Below the pieces are notes generated by a model, which was given only the letters and a program-made list of their open reading frames with translations, had not been told where the DNA came from and made no database searches. Made by a program: the position numbers and the translations under genes. DNA of 64,000 nt from Dimorphilus gyrociliatus (taxonomy: Eukaryota; Annelida; Polychaeta; Dinophilidae): NCBI GenBank assembly GCA_904063045.1, contig CAJFCJ010000009.1:2170968-2234967 (forward strand), given 5' to 3'. Positions 1 to 14,500 of the stretch are shown here, in pieces. The stretch's first letter is position 1. Every line of letters begins with the position of its first letter.

Positions 1-194
1 TCTTGAGAGAGAATAAGTTCAACTCCGCCTCTTCCCCAAATATAATTGATTCTTTTAGGAGATGTAAAGTCATCTTTAGATAAATCCGTACTGCTTAGCC
101 AACTGGGTAAAACTCTACCAGATATTTTATAGTGATATAAAGATAATAGATGATAGGATGAATCTTCTTTAATTGTAGTAGTTAAACTTTTCAT
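1..194 (-). CDS. unrecognised protein, N-terminal exon (cut by window start)
   Basis: An open frame on the minus strand starts at an ATG at 194-192 and stays open to base 1, about 64 codons. The peptide begins MKSLTTTIKEDSSYHL and contains the stretch INYIWGRGGVELILS near the window edge. I do not recognise the family. It lies 169 bases downstream of the stop of the next minus-strand gene, so it is probably a separate gene whose 5' end is here. The composition is protein-like, but the start is only the first ATG of the frame, and an upstream exon cannot be excluded. Confidence 0.45.
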   Translation of the reverse strand, partial: MKSLTTTIKEDSSYHLLSLYHYKISGRVLPSWLSSTDLSKDDFTSPKRINYIWGRGGVELILSQ

Positions 195-363
195 TTTAAC
201 AGCTATGGCAATGCACCTGAAAGAGTTTCATATACTGTATTTACATAGAGTATATAGATAATGTTTGCTAATTTTTGCGATATTACTTATTTACGACAAT
301 AAAAAACAGTTAATATTATTAAGTTAAAATCTATTTTTATACTTTCTAAAGAGAAGAAAAAGC

Positions 364-1004
364 TTACTGTGTAGAAGCTATGAATGGTACAGGCGTTATC
401 CATAATGAATTTTTTAACGAATTATCCAAAGAAACTAATGAGGATTGTAGAATTATTGTAAAGTGAGATACTCTCTTATTAAAATTCTCATGGGAGCGAC
501 ACATTGGTTTCATCTCAACAATTGGATTTAATTCATTAATCCTATCTTGCCATCTTTCTACCTGTGAGATTTTATTAATTATATACAACTTTATCAAGCA
601 TGAATAATTAGGTAATTTCAAATTCTATTGATATAAATTTACATAAATGCCACGCTCTAAACAAGTCAAATCATGCTTTAAAGTAATAACAAATTGATTA
701 AATATGGCTGGATTTATAAAGTACTTTTTTTTTTGTAGCGTTTAATTAGCCTCTATTTATTTATAGATGTTATTACTTTAACGTATAAAGGGCAGTAGGT
801 AAACATTCCAGTTCCTTTGAATGGTGAAAACCTTTGAAAATCCTTTAATTTTCCAGTAACGTTAACAGGACAAGAAGAGGCAGAAATATTCTGCCCAGCG
901 AACTGTTGATCTAAAATAAACATTGATACTTTCCACAAGCATCTCTTAGCTACTGCATATCTTAAGCAAAACAGTATTATCAATGGGAATTGTATCATTG
1001 CCAT
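364..1004 (-). CDS. small secreted cysteine-containing protein, unrecognised
   Basis: Three exons fit in one frame: 1004-777, 723-643 and 561-364, giving about 168 residues. The N-terminus is hydrophobic (MAMIQFPLIILFCLRYAVA) and looks like a signal peptide, followed by SSCPVNVTG with a possible N-glycosylation site. Cysteines are scattered (about six after the signal). Introns of 53 and 81 bases begin GTAATA and GTAAAT and end AAAAG and TCACAG. Reading straight through the second intron hits an in-frame TAG at 627-625, so that intron is needed. I see no known domain. Coding balance and splice sites make a real gene likely; the function is unknown. Confidence 0.55.
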
Positions 1005-1644
1005 CTATTGATTGGCAAATATTTAAAAATTCTATGAATTTAATGAATATTATTAAGAGATTGTTCTTTTACGCTGTTGTTGCGTTTTTCTTTAATAATA
1101 ATTATTATATTTCAAGACAACAAATGAGATTCACTTGTTAATAACATTGATTAAAAAATATACAATTTTCTTTTTAAAAATGCTTATCACGTTACGTTTC
1201 TATAAAAGTTTTGTTGATTTCATATATAGAAGTCACAACCTCTTTCTCTATCACTATCCTTAAAGTATCACAGACGATGCACAAAGAGAGTTGAATCATT
1301 GTAGAAATTATTAAAAAATAAAAACATTTAAGGAATTTGGCAAAGAATTAAAAGCCACAGAACAAAAAATATATGTGTAAAACATATAATAAAAGTTGAT
1401 CGATTTCATGTGATTATGTTGTTGTTTTGGTGGTATTATACACTTTAAAAACATAAAATAAGTACTAATTGCTTATTGATGGACATCACATTACTTATTA
1501 CGGAAAGAAACATTAAAACAATACAAGAGGATTGTTTGCAGTATTTTAAAAACAAAATAAAAATGATGTACAATATTTGTAAAACATAAATAGGCGAAAA
1601 TAATATGTGCGTGTATATAGGTGTAAAAATGATCAATTTCATTG
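1005..1644. other. intergenic, no gene seen
   Basis: AT-rich spacer between the small secreted gene and the end of PLXDC. It holds the likely 3' untranslated region of PLXDC (polyadenylation-like AATAAA-type strings on the minus strand). Short open frames here lack coding character. Confidence 0.5.
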
Positions 1645-2023
1645 TTACGCGTTGCTTTGAGATCCAGCAGATCCAATTCTTACTTCATATTTATCACCAG
1701 CAGTGCCATTCCTCTTAAACCTTTTGAATATGTTTAAATTCGATAAGCTTGCTTTTAAATTTTGAGGTCTGTGTTCAATTAACCATCGACCTGAGCTTGT
1801 CGATGGATTCCTGTAAGCGTAGATAACCCAGCCAACTACACCAAATATTAATCCTAGTAGAACTAAAACAACAATTACAATAGCAACAACAGCTCCACTG
1901 TTGTTACTAGAGGACTTGCTCTTATCCTTCTTTCCGTGAGGTAGTGGCGTTGGTTTGGGAGTCCATCCTTCCTGATCACAACTTGTTGTATTTATATCCT
2001 AAAAGGAAGTTGAAGACTTATTA

Positions 2024-2078
<55 letters not shown>

Positions 2079-3657
2079 CGAGAGAGATCAATTTAAGAGG
2101 AAGAACTCAAACAAAAAGAAGGGAAAAACGTTCAGTGGAATGTTAAAAAACTGAAAAAAAAGGCAAATATAAAATATTCCTCTAAATCGTAGAAAAAGAG
2201 GAACAAACACATTAAATTATATCATTAATACTTTAATTTAGCACTTTCAAAGTTAATTAGGTATTCAAGAAAATAAGACTACTATATTAAATTCGTGTGT
2301 TTTTTGTCTATTTCTCAAGGTGATGGTATTATATCTTATCTCTTTTATGTTATTTTTAATTTTATTATCAGTTTATAGTAGCTTCTTCCTTAGCCTTATT
2401 CTTATCTTTTTTATAGTAAACTATCCGTTTCTTTTGTTAAACTCACTCGAGAATTGTCTATAGTATTTGTCGTGTCACTTTTACAATTATTCAAGCTCAT
2501 TTTCTGTAATGTTTATAATATAAAGAAAGAAATGAAACTTTAATAATTTAACAAGAAAAATGGAAATAAAAATTTAATAGAGGTGATTTAAGTTTGTTTT
2601 TTTAAAAAAGAAAACTTCAATTACAAAACTGGAGAAAAACAGAGATGAATGAAAACAAAAAGTACAAGTTGTTGTTGCTTTTTTAAAGAATTTCTTTTGT
2701 ATTTGTGGAAGTGAAACAGTTTTCACTTACAATTGAAGTTGTAGTTTCTTCACGTTTGTTATTATCAGTAGTTTTCAATGTTGATTTATGCGTTGTTTCA
2801 TCGGTATTTATTAATTTTGGAGAAGTTTTCATAATTGTAGAGAATTTTTCCCTTTGAATTGTCTTAGTTTGAATGTTAGTTTGTGTGCTAATATCTATTG
2901 TACTTTCTCTTTCAGTTATGGAGGTTATTGTACTTTCTCTTTCAATTGAGGAAGTTAATGCACTTAAAAATTCAAGAGTGGTAGTTTTAATTGCTTTCTT
3001 ATGTTTTTTCTTTGTTTTTTTTTGATGAGGACAAAATGTTATTTTCTATTTAGGACAAATGTTAATTAATAATTATCGGCTAAGAGTAAATGAAAACTCT
3101 ATAAACTAAGAGAGGAAAGGAGAGAAAGAAAGTATATATTCTATTTGCAAATATAATCTATCTATTATTTTCGTAATAAAACTGTAAAGGTATATTTTTT
3201 TGTTCCTTGTTTTTCGTTAAAGTCTCTAAACAACTAGCTATTCTCCTCACAATTTTATATTAGTTATATAAATTTAGGACATAAATTAAAGGAAAACAAG
3301 TTTTTTGATTCAACTACTTACTCTCATATGGCAACCATTACTGTAGTAAGATTGACGGAATCGATCGGTACCATCTGAACAATAGCCAGTTTCGGGACAC
3401 CAGTTGCAGTCAAAGCCAATTTTAGCTGTGACACATTTCCAACAATCTCTAATTTGTATGCAAGCTATAAAAAAAGAAAATTAAATGAGAAAATAGAGCA
3501 ACTACAATTTTCCTTCTTCTATCTCTTACTAGGTAATAGTTTTATTTCTACGGTTGTCCGATTTCCGATGTCATCAAAGCGTACATTTAGCGAATGATAT
3601 TCGAATATTCGTCTTCTAATGATGTCTAATAAAAATTTATCATATTAGAATAAGAAG

Positions 3658-3704
<47 letters not shown>

Positions 3705-5161
3705 TATAAAATTTATAGATATAATTTAAAAAATTACTTACTGCCCAGAATTTGATCTATATAATATGCATCAGATAATCCAACTGTAACTGGATGTTTC
3801 AAATCCGATATTTTTGCAATTTTTAATGGTAAATCCTTATAATTAAAATATATAAGACCATCGTTAAACCATACTACTTGAAAATGGAATGTTCCAGAGT
3901 TTTTATGATCTTTAATGTGTACTTTCCTCCATTCGGCCACAAAAACGGTCCTATTATATGCATAGTAAACAGTAGAATGTTCACCAATAGACGTATCAAT
4001 ATTGGCCATCAGAGGTGCCATGTATTGACAGCGGGTTATATGCTGATGTACAAAATCGCTTAAATACAGGAAACCTATTTAATTAGGGAGCGAAAATTGA
4101 AAATTTACATTAAAATTTCATAAATATTTTGATAATTTATAAGTATTACCTCCAGTTGTTATGGTAACTTTACTAATAAAGTGTCCATAGAAGATAAAAT
4201 TATACTTTAACTCGATCGTCTATGCATTAAAAATAAAAAAGTAGAAATCAAACTATAAAATATGTATATTTACAGCTCCAAGCCTATGAGCGTCTGATAG
4301 AGATACATGTTTGACTGTTTCTAATCCCTTATTGGACTTATCTAAATCAATCCATTTATCATCGAAATCTTTCCCAGTCTTTATAGTATATTCGTAATAT
4401 ATCCTCTTCTCCTATGAATGATAAAATGATATGTTCAATTCAATCTTGATGATTAATATTTTCATCATAGTTGAATGTATACTCAAATAAAGCATAAAAC
4501 ATTAATATTGAACAACAAATTGATATTTTTGTTTGCGTATACATTCATTATTGAACAGTAAAAGATATACCTCCTCAGCAAATGGGTCTTCTGTAGTGAC
4601 ACCTTCCCCACGAGTTGTTGGAATATCATTGATTTGGGTAGTAGTCTAATAAAAATAATAAAAACCAAGAGAATTAAGATTTTATTCAGTAAATTATTAT
4701 ATTTCTTATTAAATATAACTATTTTAACAAAAATATAAATAAACTGTACCTCGTTGCTGACTGATCTTTTAACCCTCTTATTATCATTCAATTTAAACGT
4801 TTCTACTGAATATTGCCTATTAATATTCTCCAATCGATATTCAACAGCTGAAATATGCTTGAAATAAATATCGGTGATTTACAATTAAGTACGCTTTTTT
4901 CACAGATACATAAATAATACACCAGGTAAGAAGAGTTGAAAATGAAGATACCTGTCTATAGGCCTACGTGTCTTATTTTGTAGAGATGGTAATAGACCTA
5001 AATAATCACTTCTGAGCGAATGTTAGATAGATTCACTGAAGTAACATAATACTAAAAATATTAAATGTTGACTTCTTACCATGATTAGGCGTTGTGATAG
5101 AAGAAACAATGAGTATAAAGCTAAAAATTCCGATCGGTAGGCTTGGAGTCCATTTTGCCAT
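1645..5161 (-). CDS. PLXDC: plexin domain-containing receptor (PLXDC1/2, TEM7 family)
   Basis: Nine exons join in frame to about 535 residues, close to the 500-530 of vertebrate PLXDC proteins: 5161-5080, 4847-4750, 4645-4571, 4411-4274, 4219-4150, 4074-3742, 3464-3322, 3045-2731 and 1998-1645. The order is signal peptide (MAKWTPSLPIGIFSFILIVS), a variable linker, a nidogen-like domain (QYMAPLMANID motif in the sixth exon), a cysteine-rich PSI domain (CWKC...CNWCPETGYC in the seventh), a Ser/Thr- and Lys-rich stalk encoded by a single exon, one membrane span (AVVAIVIVVLVLLGLIFGVV) and a short basic tail ending GSAGSQSNA. In vertebrates these are type I membrane proteins proposed as PEDF receptors and cortactin/nidogen binders; the ligand here is unknown. 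The stalk is the least conserved part. The family assignment is secure, but PLXDC1 versus PLXDC2 cannot be decided. Nearest neighbours are unrelated. Confidence 0.93.
2024..2078. repeat. compound (AT)n-(AG)n microsatellite
   Basis: An AT run passes directly into an AG run inside the last intron of PLXDC. Confidence 0.95.
3661..3701. repeat. (AT)n microsatellite
   Basis: About 40 bases of perfect AT repeat inside the PLXDC intron between the nidogen-like and PSI exons. Confidence 0.97.
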
Positions 5162-5548
5162 GATTAACTTCCTCGTGAATGCTAGAACGGGGACTGACTG
5201 AATGAAAAAGGGGAAATTAAAGATGGCGCTGGTAAAAAAAGGCACTTTATACCTCCAACAGAGTATTTCTCTGGGCATTTAATATTTTCGAAATAAAGTG
5301 CCATCTATGGTGTTTATTTAAAACGAAATAATAGGTCAATTTTCTATTATCTGACGTATTGGATAATTAGTATATGGAAATAATTGAACAGATCGCAAGT
5401 GTTTTTATAAATTTATGAATGTAGGAATATTGAATAAATTCGCTTAAAAGAACAAAAAGAACTTTAATTGATTAAACTGTACATATTACTGTATATACTA
5501 TATATTTATTTCTCGTTTATTGAGAATAGGAAGGAAAAGAACAATAAT
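5162..5548. other. intergenic between PLXDC start and SPG11 end
   Basis: AT-rich spacer that must hold the PLXDC promoter and the SPG11 3' end. The PLXDC frame stays open upstream of the chosen ATG at 5161 without another ATG. No other gene seen. Confidence 0.5.
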
Positions 5549-8500
5549 TCACTGAAAAGTTGATTGGGTGCTGGCGTAAGGGTATAAATCTTTCAACCCG
5601 GCGCTCACAGTTGAATTAGGCAACTCATTTACAACTTCATGTAAGCCTATTCTAGCAGCTTGTTTTAACACGCATTCCGCATTTTCTTTACAATACGAAA
5701 TGAGGAATTTCATTAAGTTGGATTTTGTTGTATGACTACGCAATATCTCTTTTCTATGAAAGTAAAAAACAAAAATATTGATTTTTTAGTCTATAATCAA
5801 ATGTTTAAATATACCTTTCACAAATTTTTGTGATCAGCTCATCGGTAAGTTTATAGCGTACTTTAAAATCTTCTATAAATTGAAAATCTGAATTTAAGAT
5901 AATTCTATGGAATAGAATATTTGCCCATTCCCTTTGCATTTCATAAGCCTCTAATACAATATGAACGTGATGGCAATTCTTATGAGTCATAGCAAAGTTT
6001 AATGCTTCCTCTTTGTTGCAATTAACAATGTATCTCGTGGGTTTCGATGACAACAGAAAGATTTGTAAGGCTGATAATTTCGCTCTTCTTAGACAATTTT
6101 CAGCCAATTTTACGCAATCATTTTTTAAATATTCGCAAGAGGCTCTTTGATAATACTCTATTGAATTCTTTAGTAATTCTTCAAAACCTTTACCAACTTT
6201 TTCAGGCAGTGATTGTAGGCATACTTTAGCTAATTTTTCGTTTGCTTCGGCCATTTCTATATGCATACTAAAATTTCTCATAAGTAGATCGTAAATTTCA
6301 CCATCTCCCGCCTCATTAGGTTTCAAATAATCTAGCAAAGCCGTTCTTAAGCTTGCATCGTCTCTTTCTGCTTTTTGCATTAACATGCCAAGCTTCCCAT
6401 TGGACTTTAATACATCTAGTGCTTCGTACATTTCATTATAGCGTCTAATTCCAAGAATTAGTTGAATCTGTAGTATTGTTTTAATAGCAAAAAGAGTTTA
6501 ATTTGCCAAGATATTAATTAAGATAACTATATTACCAGCAACGAAAATTCCTGTCTACTCGCCAATGCAGCAGTTAATTTTCTGACTGCTAATAATACAT
6601 TACATATTCCTTCCGTATTACAGGAGATTGTGTGACAATCGTGAGCTTTTATCAATAGTTCAACATTTAGCGTTAGATGCTTTGAATCTGCATTTTCAAG
6701 ATTGAAATGTGAGACAAAACTCGTCAGATCATTCCCTAATAATGACGGAGCTGGACATATTTGTATTAATTGACTAACGCTGACTTCTTTATCTGTTATA
6801 TCTTTAATTAGACAAAAAAAGAATAAATAATTAATTATATGTGCTAGAGTCTGTTATTTATTTAACTTACGTCCATTTTCGAATGTTGATAGTATCATAT
6901 CAGATAGAAAGTGAGCAATTTTCTCATAGCTTAAATAGCTAAATTTCATAAAATCTTTAGTTAAAGTATATTTTGACTTTAATCTCTGATTAAGTAAAAG
7001 TTTAACAACAGAAAGAGCGTCTTCTTTAACTACGCTATCGTAGGTTAAATTGACTAATTTCGATATTTTATAGGTGACCAATATTCTTTCGCAATAACCG
7101 CTAAATTCAGGATTTACAACTGAACATAATAATTCAATGGCAGATGTTACTTCGTCATTTAATAGCTCTTCGTCATCTTCAATCCAACTAATAACTATTA
7201 ATTGAAAAGAATTTCATTGAAAGGGAAATGCTAAATTAGATTTTTTTTACCACTGGTACTCCTTGGCAAAGCGAACACACTAACAGAAGAATGCCGTTTA
7301 GGAGGTATTTCTTGTTGCCTTTGGCAACAAAGAATAGTTTTTAAATTCTCATCTATCGTATTTGGCGTAATTAAGGATTGAGCAAGACCCATACAATTCT
7401 ATACATTTATAATAGAAATCTATACACTCTATTAACGATTAGCAAACTAAATACTTACGAGAACAATAGTTAAATTATTCTCAGGACAGTTTAGCGTTTG
7501 ACAAAGTTCTATAGCTCTTAAAACATCCCCTTCCTCCAGAAGGAAGCAAACAATTTTCGATACTGCATTTTTTGTCTAAAAGAAATAAATAGAAAGAAAA
7601 TTATAAAAGAAATATAGAATTGCTTTTAAACAAAAATAACAAACATCTTTATCAATTAAACTTTCATGTTCGTAATGAAATTCTTTTAGGTTGAGATTCT
7701 GTGGTAAAAATTCAACAATCTTACGAAAGAGCTTAGTTTCTTCGTCAATTTTACATATTTGACCAGTCTGGAATACAGTAGAACAATAGTTAATTAATAT
7801 AATTTGTTATATAATATACAGTATATATATATAAAATCACCTTTTTCAATAATTCAATTTTACATTGCCAGTATTTCTTTGTAAAACTAGTAATAATATC
7901 TTTAGATTTTTCATCTAAACTTAGCCAATTTAACAAGAATTTTGTCAGTAGTAATTCTTCTTCAGCAGTTACTGACTCTAGTAACTCTTCCTGATAAAAT
8001 TGTATAGCTTTTTCAATTGAACAACGATTAGTCGTTAAAAGATCATTAGCCCAAAACCAAAATCGACGAATAACGCTAGAATTTTGTCTATTTTCCAGAT
8101 TTCTAGATTTAATTTTCTCGTATCTTATCTATATAAAGAATATTTTATAATTAAATGTTTGTTTTTGTCTTCTATCTCTTTGTTTTTAGTGTTTTTTTTT
8201 TATTACCTTTTTAAGACATATTGAATCGAGACTTAATGAATTTAACGATGCGAATGTCTTTGCATTTTCGTATTCATTAATTTTTAAGAATTTTTCGGTA
8301 ATCTCTTCAGTTTCTCTTTTATCTTTCTCTAATAGTTTACTCGGTAAAACTTTCATTTTATACTCTTGGCATAGAATTAAACTTTCAATTATATTTTCTA
8401 TGTTGCAATCTGCGACAAAATAGATTTGAAAGTAAAGTATTTTCTTTTTAAATTTTGTTTCTTAAAAGTATTATTAAAAAGTAATTAACCTTTTGGAAAT

Positions 8501-11500
8501 ATTTCATATTTGTTGAAAATGCGCATAACATCAATTGAAGAGGCTAAAGGTAGAATATCGGCTAATCTACCGGAAACGTTTGATGCAAAGTTTATGGTCC
8601 ATTCTTGATCAAAGACAGAGCAATTTGTGTGCACTTCTGATCTTGGTATCTATAAAGAGACATAGATAATTAGTAGTATTATTGGATATTATTTATTATA
8701 TGAAAATGTCTCTACACTAATCAAGAAGGCTTTGGCTTTCATGTTTAAGTTTTACGCAGAAATTATTAGTTAAGTGTGTTAGTTCCCGTGCAAGTTAATG
8801 AACGAAAATCATTAAAATTAGAAATTAATAGAGAATAAATGGAAAAAAAGAAGCCTGATAAAAGAAATGCTATTGATTTTTGATTGTATTTTTCCTGTTT
8901 GTACTAACGTAAAAATCCCATGGAATAAGAAATTCAGTTTCTGACTGTAAAGTTATGGACTTGATTTAAAGAGGATAAGATTAAAGAAACAAAATGAAGA
9001 TTAAATATAAGCTCTTTTTGTTACGCAATTTCGTTAAGGTTGATCTACTTACGTCTAATGCTGATTTATAACGTTGCAAATGTTCTATAGATTCTTCCAA
9101 GTAGCATCCAGAAGAACATTGTTTACAAAATGTTAGAAAATGAATAATTGCTAATGCCTGAAAATAATTTAGATTAGATTAGATTATTGTCAAATTGACG
9201 TAACGTAATAATTAATCTACTGGTGTAAATATCTTGAAACAATTCAGCACGATTGTAAGATAACCGTCATGTATGAGTGTTAGCGAAAAGTCGGAGAATT
9301 TCTCAATGCTCAATTGATTGTTCAAGTCAAGACTTTTCGATTCACTTTGACTTAATAGATATGAAGTCATTGCAGTTAGTAGCTCGACATTCTGAAATAG
9401 GGATATTTGTTTAGAAATACGAATGCTTAAGACGTAAGCTTACCTCATAACAGCTCGCTATGCAAGCTAATACTGGATTTTTATATTCTATTGCTATATT
9501 TGATAACATTTTAAAAGTGTCTTGGTGTCTTTCGCATGCTAAAACTAAACCAAGCAAATCTTCCGATTCAACTTCTGATAGCATTTTAGCAACTGAAATA
9601 AAGGATAATTAATGAAAAAGATGTACTAAAATTCCTCTCTTTCCCACATTACAACCTTTTTTCGGAGTAATTTCAATACGACTTTCGTCAGTCTCGTCAT
9701 CTGAAATGATATAGGTGATTAGGGATTATCTTATTAATTTCCTTCTTGAAAACACCTCCGAATATCTTTTGTTTAGTTTTTCTCGTAACTTTTGGAGTAC
9801 TATCACCAGTTAGTGAAGCCTTTTGAACGTTTTCAGCAGTAGTTATTACATAATGTAAGTGCTCTTGAAGAGCTTTATTTGTAAAGAACTTGAGATATTC
9901 GTAAAGCTATAAAAGTGAATAGAGTTGTAAGTACAATGTTATATAATGTGTTATATCATACTTCTCTTGATGGATACTGATAAAGATGAGAATAAAGAAT
10001 AAATGATAACCAATTATTATTACGGCTTGCATTTAAAAGAAATTTATTTGAGACTTCAACTGAGTATGATTTACAGAAAAGAGAAATCAAATTCCAATGT
10101 CTAAAGGTTTTACTATCCGATCTATAATTATTAAATATTAAATAATTAATTAATTATCATACGACAGTCTTAATTACTTACGGATCAAGTGAATCATTAT
10201 TTAAAGTATTGACAGCGGCTTCTTCAAAATCTTCTAAAATATTCGACAAATCTGCATTTTGCTTCTCCATACATTTCAGTAGAGATGATGCTGTTTAATA
10301 AAATTTAAAGCTTTAAAACAATTTGCATAATATATTCATAAATTAGAAAAAATATGAATGAATTTTTAACTAACTTATATTTTGTTGTAATTTTAATTCT
10401 AGTGGTCGTTTTTCTTCAATAGTACAATTGAGTATAGCTCTTCTGTAATCATAAATTACTTTAGCTATCTGTAGGTGAAGTCTTAGTGAAAAACTTTCAA
10501 GATCTGTGGAAGAAATGAAAATATTAATATGAATAAACAATCATAATAATTAATTAAATTAGCATACTATTACCTAGCATTTCTAAAAATGCTACACAAG
10601 AAGCGGATATATCGAGCTTCGTAAAATTTTGTAGAGCTATTCTACAAGTAGTTCTATAAGTTTCTTTCAATAATCTGTAATATACATATTATAAAAACAT
10701 CATGTAATGGATAAAATATAATAAAAAACCTTTTATTAATGCTATCTCCATCTTTAATATTTGAACTTTGTAAAAAGTTAAAAAATGCAAAACAAGGTCT
10801 GCTATGTTTGAGATAATGAACATAATTCAAATTAAATACAACTCCAAATCGTTTTGCGTAAATTTCTTGCGAAAAATGTGGACCTTTCTTAAAATCTATA
10901 AACAAAACTATATAAGATATAGCATTACTGCATGCATGCTTCATTTTTACCTTCATCTTTTGATAGACCTATTTCGTCTAGTGATGAATACTTTGTCTAT
11001 AGAAAAGAATAATTAAAGAATTAATGTATATACTATATGAGAATAATATTAATAATACTTTAATTGCATCATTCAACGTAATATGTTTACTATGGAAAGA
11101 TTTTTCATTATTTAGAAACCTTTGATACCAGTTGTAATTAGTCTCATCTCTTCCATCAATGTAGGTAAACTAATATTGTATGAATGTTGTAACATAATTA
11201 GTATACAGATATTAATTTAATAAAAAAAAATTACGTCTTCATCAGATAAAGATAACAGACAAACTCCTCTATCAATTTTATTGTTTTCAATCATTGCTTT
11301 CCAGGTTTTTATCTCTTGATTTAAGTATAACTGATTAGCTGACGCTATATTGTACAATTGTTTATCGGTATTATGTAACATATTTAAAGCTAATTTAATC
11401 CAGTTAATATTGAATTCCTCTAGTATTTCAGTGAATTTGTCCGATTGACTGAAACAAAATTAAATCAGTATGATAGTAATAACAATGGGAAATAAGTATA

Positions 11501-14500
11501 TGGTATAAAAGACTAACTTAATACAGAGAAATTTATAAAATAGATCAGGTAAATCTAGATCAATGCAGTATTTCACGAAATATCTATACGCTTCATCAAT
11601 TGTTAATGCTCCAAAATCGAATGGAATGTTTAAAGTGCCCAAATTCATAAGCGTTTCTTGACTTTTCGATAATCTTTGCAAGAATTTCAAGCCAGTCCCC
11701 TCATTCTTATCTTCCTCTTCTCTTGCAAATATACCTCCCCTTTTATTTGTAATATAATGAAGTTTTAATTTATTAATATAGAAATGTTTTAACAAAAGAA
11801 TATTAACCTATATAGATAATTAAGTATCTCTTCCCTTAATGATAGCGTACCAAGTTTCAAGTCTGATAGAGCATCAGGAAATATTTGAGTGTTAAATGGC
11901 CAACGGTTCACTGTGTTTCTTTTAAAAAAATAATTATCTATCCATAATTTCAATTCTGTTTCCTTTGAATATAATACAAAGTATTTCCAAGCTGCTTTTG
12001 TAATTTGGTTACTTTGGAATGGGGTGTCTACAAGGTTAAAAAATTAGTTATAAATAAAACAATACTCACTAATTTATTTATAAAAGTATTACCGTTTTTC
12101 CTCAATATAACGTCTAATAGAACGAATAGACGAGTCTCTTCAGTCCAATTTTCAACCCAATCAATTAAAGTATTAGAGTAATTACCAGAAATAACATTCG
12201 AAGTGGTTTGTTTACTAATATCTGAACAATTTACATTGATTTTCTCGGCAATACTCTCATATTTTGTAATTAGACTTAATCGTAGATGACTTGAAGAACT
12301 AATTAAATAAATGGAAAAGGCTAAATCTAAGAAATTTTAATAATAATAATAATAAACTGTTACTTTTTAGCTGAATTCTGCAAATGTTGTTTTGAAATAC
12401 TGAGTGATGGACATGGATATAAATCTTCTAATTTGTAGATATAATTAATAAGATCACTTTGAACTTCATCAAATAAATCTTTCTCTGTTAAAACATTTGT
12501 AAGATATCTCCTTAGTTTTTTATCTGGTGTAAATTTGCAAATTTTTCTTATTTCTTTTATCCAATCAAAACCCTAGTAGATTAAAGGGGTAAAAGAACAT
12601 TTAATAATCAATTCTAATAGTAAATACTAACTAACTCACCAAAGTTAATAAAAGCGAGCAAGCATCGTCAAGTTTTCTTTGACATAGGTTATTATAAACT
12701 TCATTTAATCCCAATTCAACAATTGATTTATGAGGATCAGTATCATTACAAATCTTGTCTAAATACAATTGAAGAAATCCAACATCTTGTATTTTTAATC
12801 CTTGTAGTATAGTTTGCTGTAATATTTATTATTTATTGTTATTATTTAATAAAAATTAAACAATTTTAAAAAACCTCTTTAGATAGCATTGACCATTCAT
12901 TCAATAATGTTATTTGTTTAGTATTTAATGGACAATCTCCTAATACTTGCATTGAATAATGGCGAGAAAATTTTATATCCTTCGTTAAGAGATTTCGAAA
13001 TTTAATTATAAAATTCATTAATGAATCTAGACAAATGATAATTTTTGATTCCAATAAATCAGTAGGTTCTTCAATTTGCTTTAACATTTTTAATGAATTA
13101 ACAGCATTCTTATTCATTTTATATAAATGCTCTAAGCATAATTTGAGCAGACTTTCGCCAAACTGTCTTGTTTGTAAGTTATCAATGTGTTCAATAACAG
13201 CATTTTCTAACAGAGATAATCCACAAATTGCCCTGGTTTCATCAACAGATCTTAAGTCAGTCAGCTTTTTTTCAATGGAAAACACTAGAAGAGAGACAAC
13301 AATTACTTATTGGATAGACAATCATTTGACTACACTAACTATTTTCTTTGCTTCTCAGATAAAATGCAACAGTATCAAGTTGTTTATGCTTTATTCCGTC
13401 CTTTAACGCTTGAATTGGAATTGTATAGGTATCCCAATCGTTCATATTGCATAAAACATCAGCAGTTGAGGCAGATGAATGTATGATAAGCTGAGAAATT
13501 TTATCATTAAAGATTATTCAAAATTAAGAGATAAAAGTTGTTCTGCTTACTCTATTAACTAAGTCTTCTTGCCTTAAATCCATAAATATTCCTTGAATAT
13601 CATTATTTGAATAAATTAAATGCGGAAACGTAATAGTCTCCGTTAAAATCATCTTTCCAAAATTAAAATGTGAATAGGAAAAACGGCCAGTTTTACTATT
13701 GATATCATATTCGTATAAACAATAATCGTTATTGGGAGTTTTTAAGAGAAATGCTATAATTTTAGAATTCATAACTGAAGAATCTTCTATTTCGTATGTA
13801 CCATCCAAAAGCGTAAAATAATTGGAAAACAAGTCGTTATCTGTTGAATTTTTTGATTTTTTAAAGCCGTTAACTACTCTTTTCTCATCAACTGTTCTAA
13901 TAAGTTCCGTCTTGGCCATGCATTCGAGTCCAACAGTACTGAACCATGAAGATTGTTCTTGAACATTTATACTAGCTGGTATGAATAAATTCCATTTGTA
14001 TTTTAGAAAATATTTCCTTAAATCCAGTATAAAACATTTTCTAGTTTCATATAAAATTAAATATGAATAGTCCGTTGTCATTTGAACATTTTTGACATCC
14101 TTTAATTGATAATTAATACTATCTAAGCTTATTTCGGCGATCTTTTCCCCTGTGCTTAAATTATAAAAGTCTTTAAAAATAAACCTGCTAAGGAAGAAGA
14201 TAATTATTTCATTGTTTCGAATTATTAGAAAAAAGATATCTAATTTTAGATTTTCTCTAAAAAAGGATACAGATAAATTTATCAGATAACGAAATAAAAC
14301 AATGTCCATATATGGATGTAATCTTTGATCCATCGTTCAATTCTAATTGACTTCTTATATAAGGTTTTTGCCCATCGAATAATTGTAAACAGGATATATT
14401 TCTTGACGTTCTAATATAGATTGAATTCTTTTTATTATCCCAAATTTGTAAATCATACTCTTCCCAATCTGAAGGAAATTATTTTAAAAGATATTAACAA

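Noticed and set aside
625-642. An 18-base intron or a readthrough TAG in the small secreted gene
   Set aside because: A normal 81-base intron from the same donor to the TCTCACAG acceptor at 562-563 keeps the frame and removes the stop.
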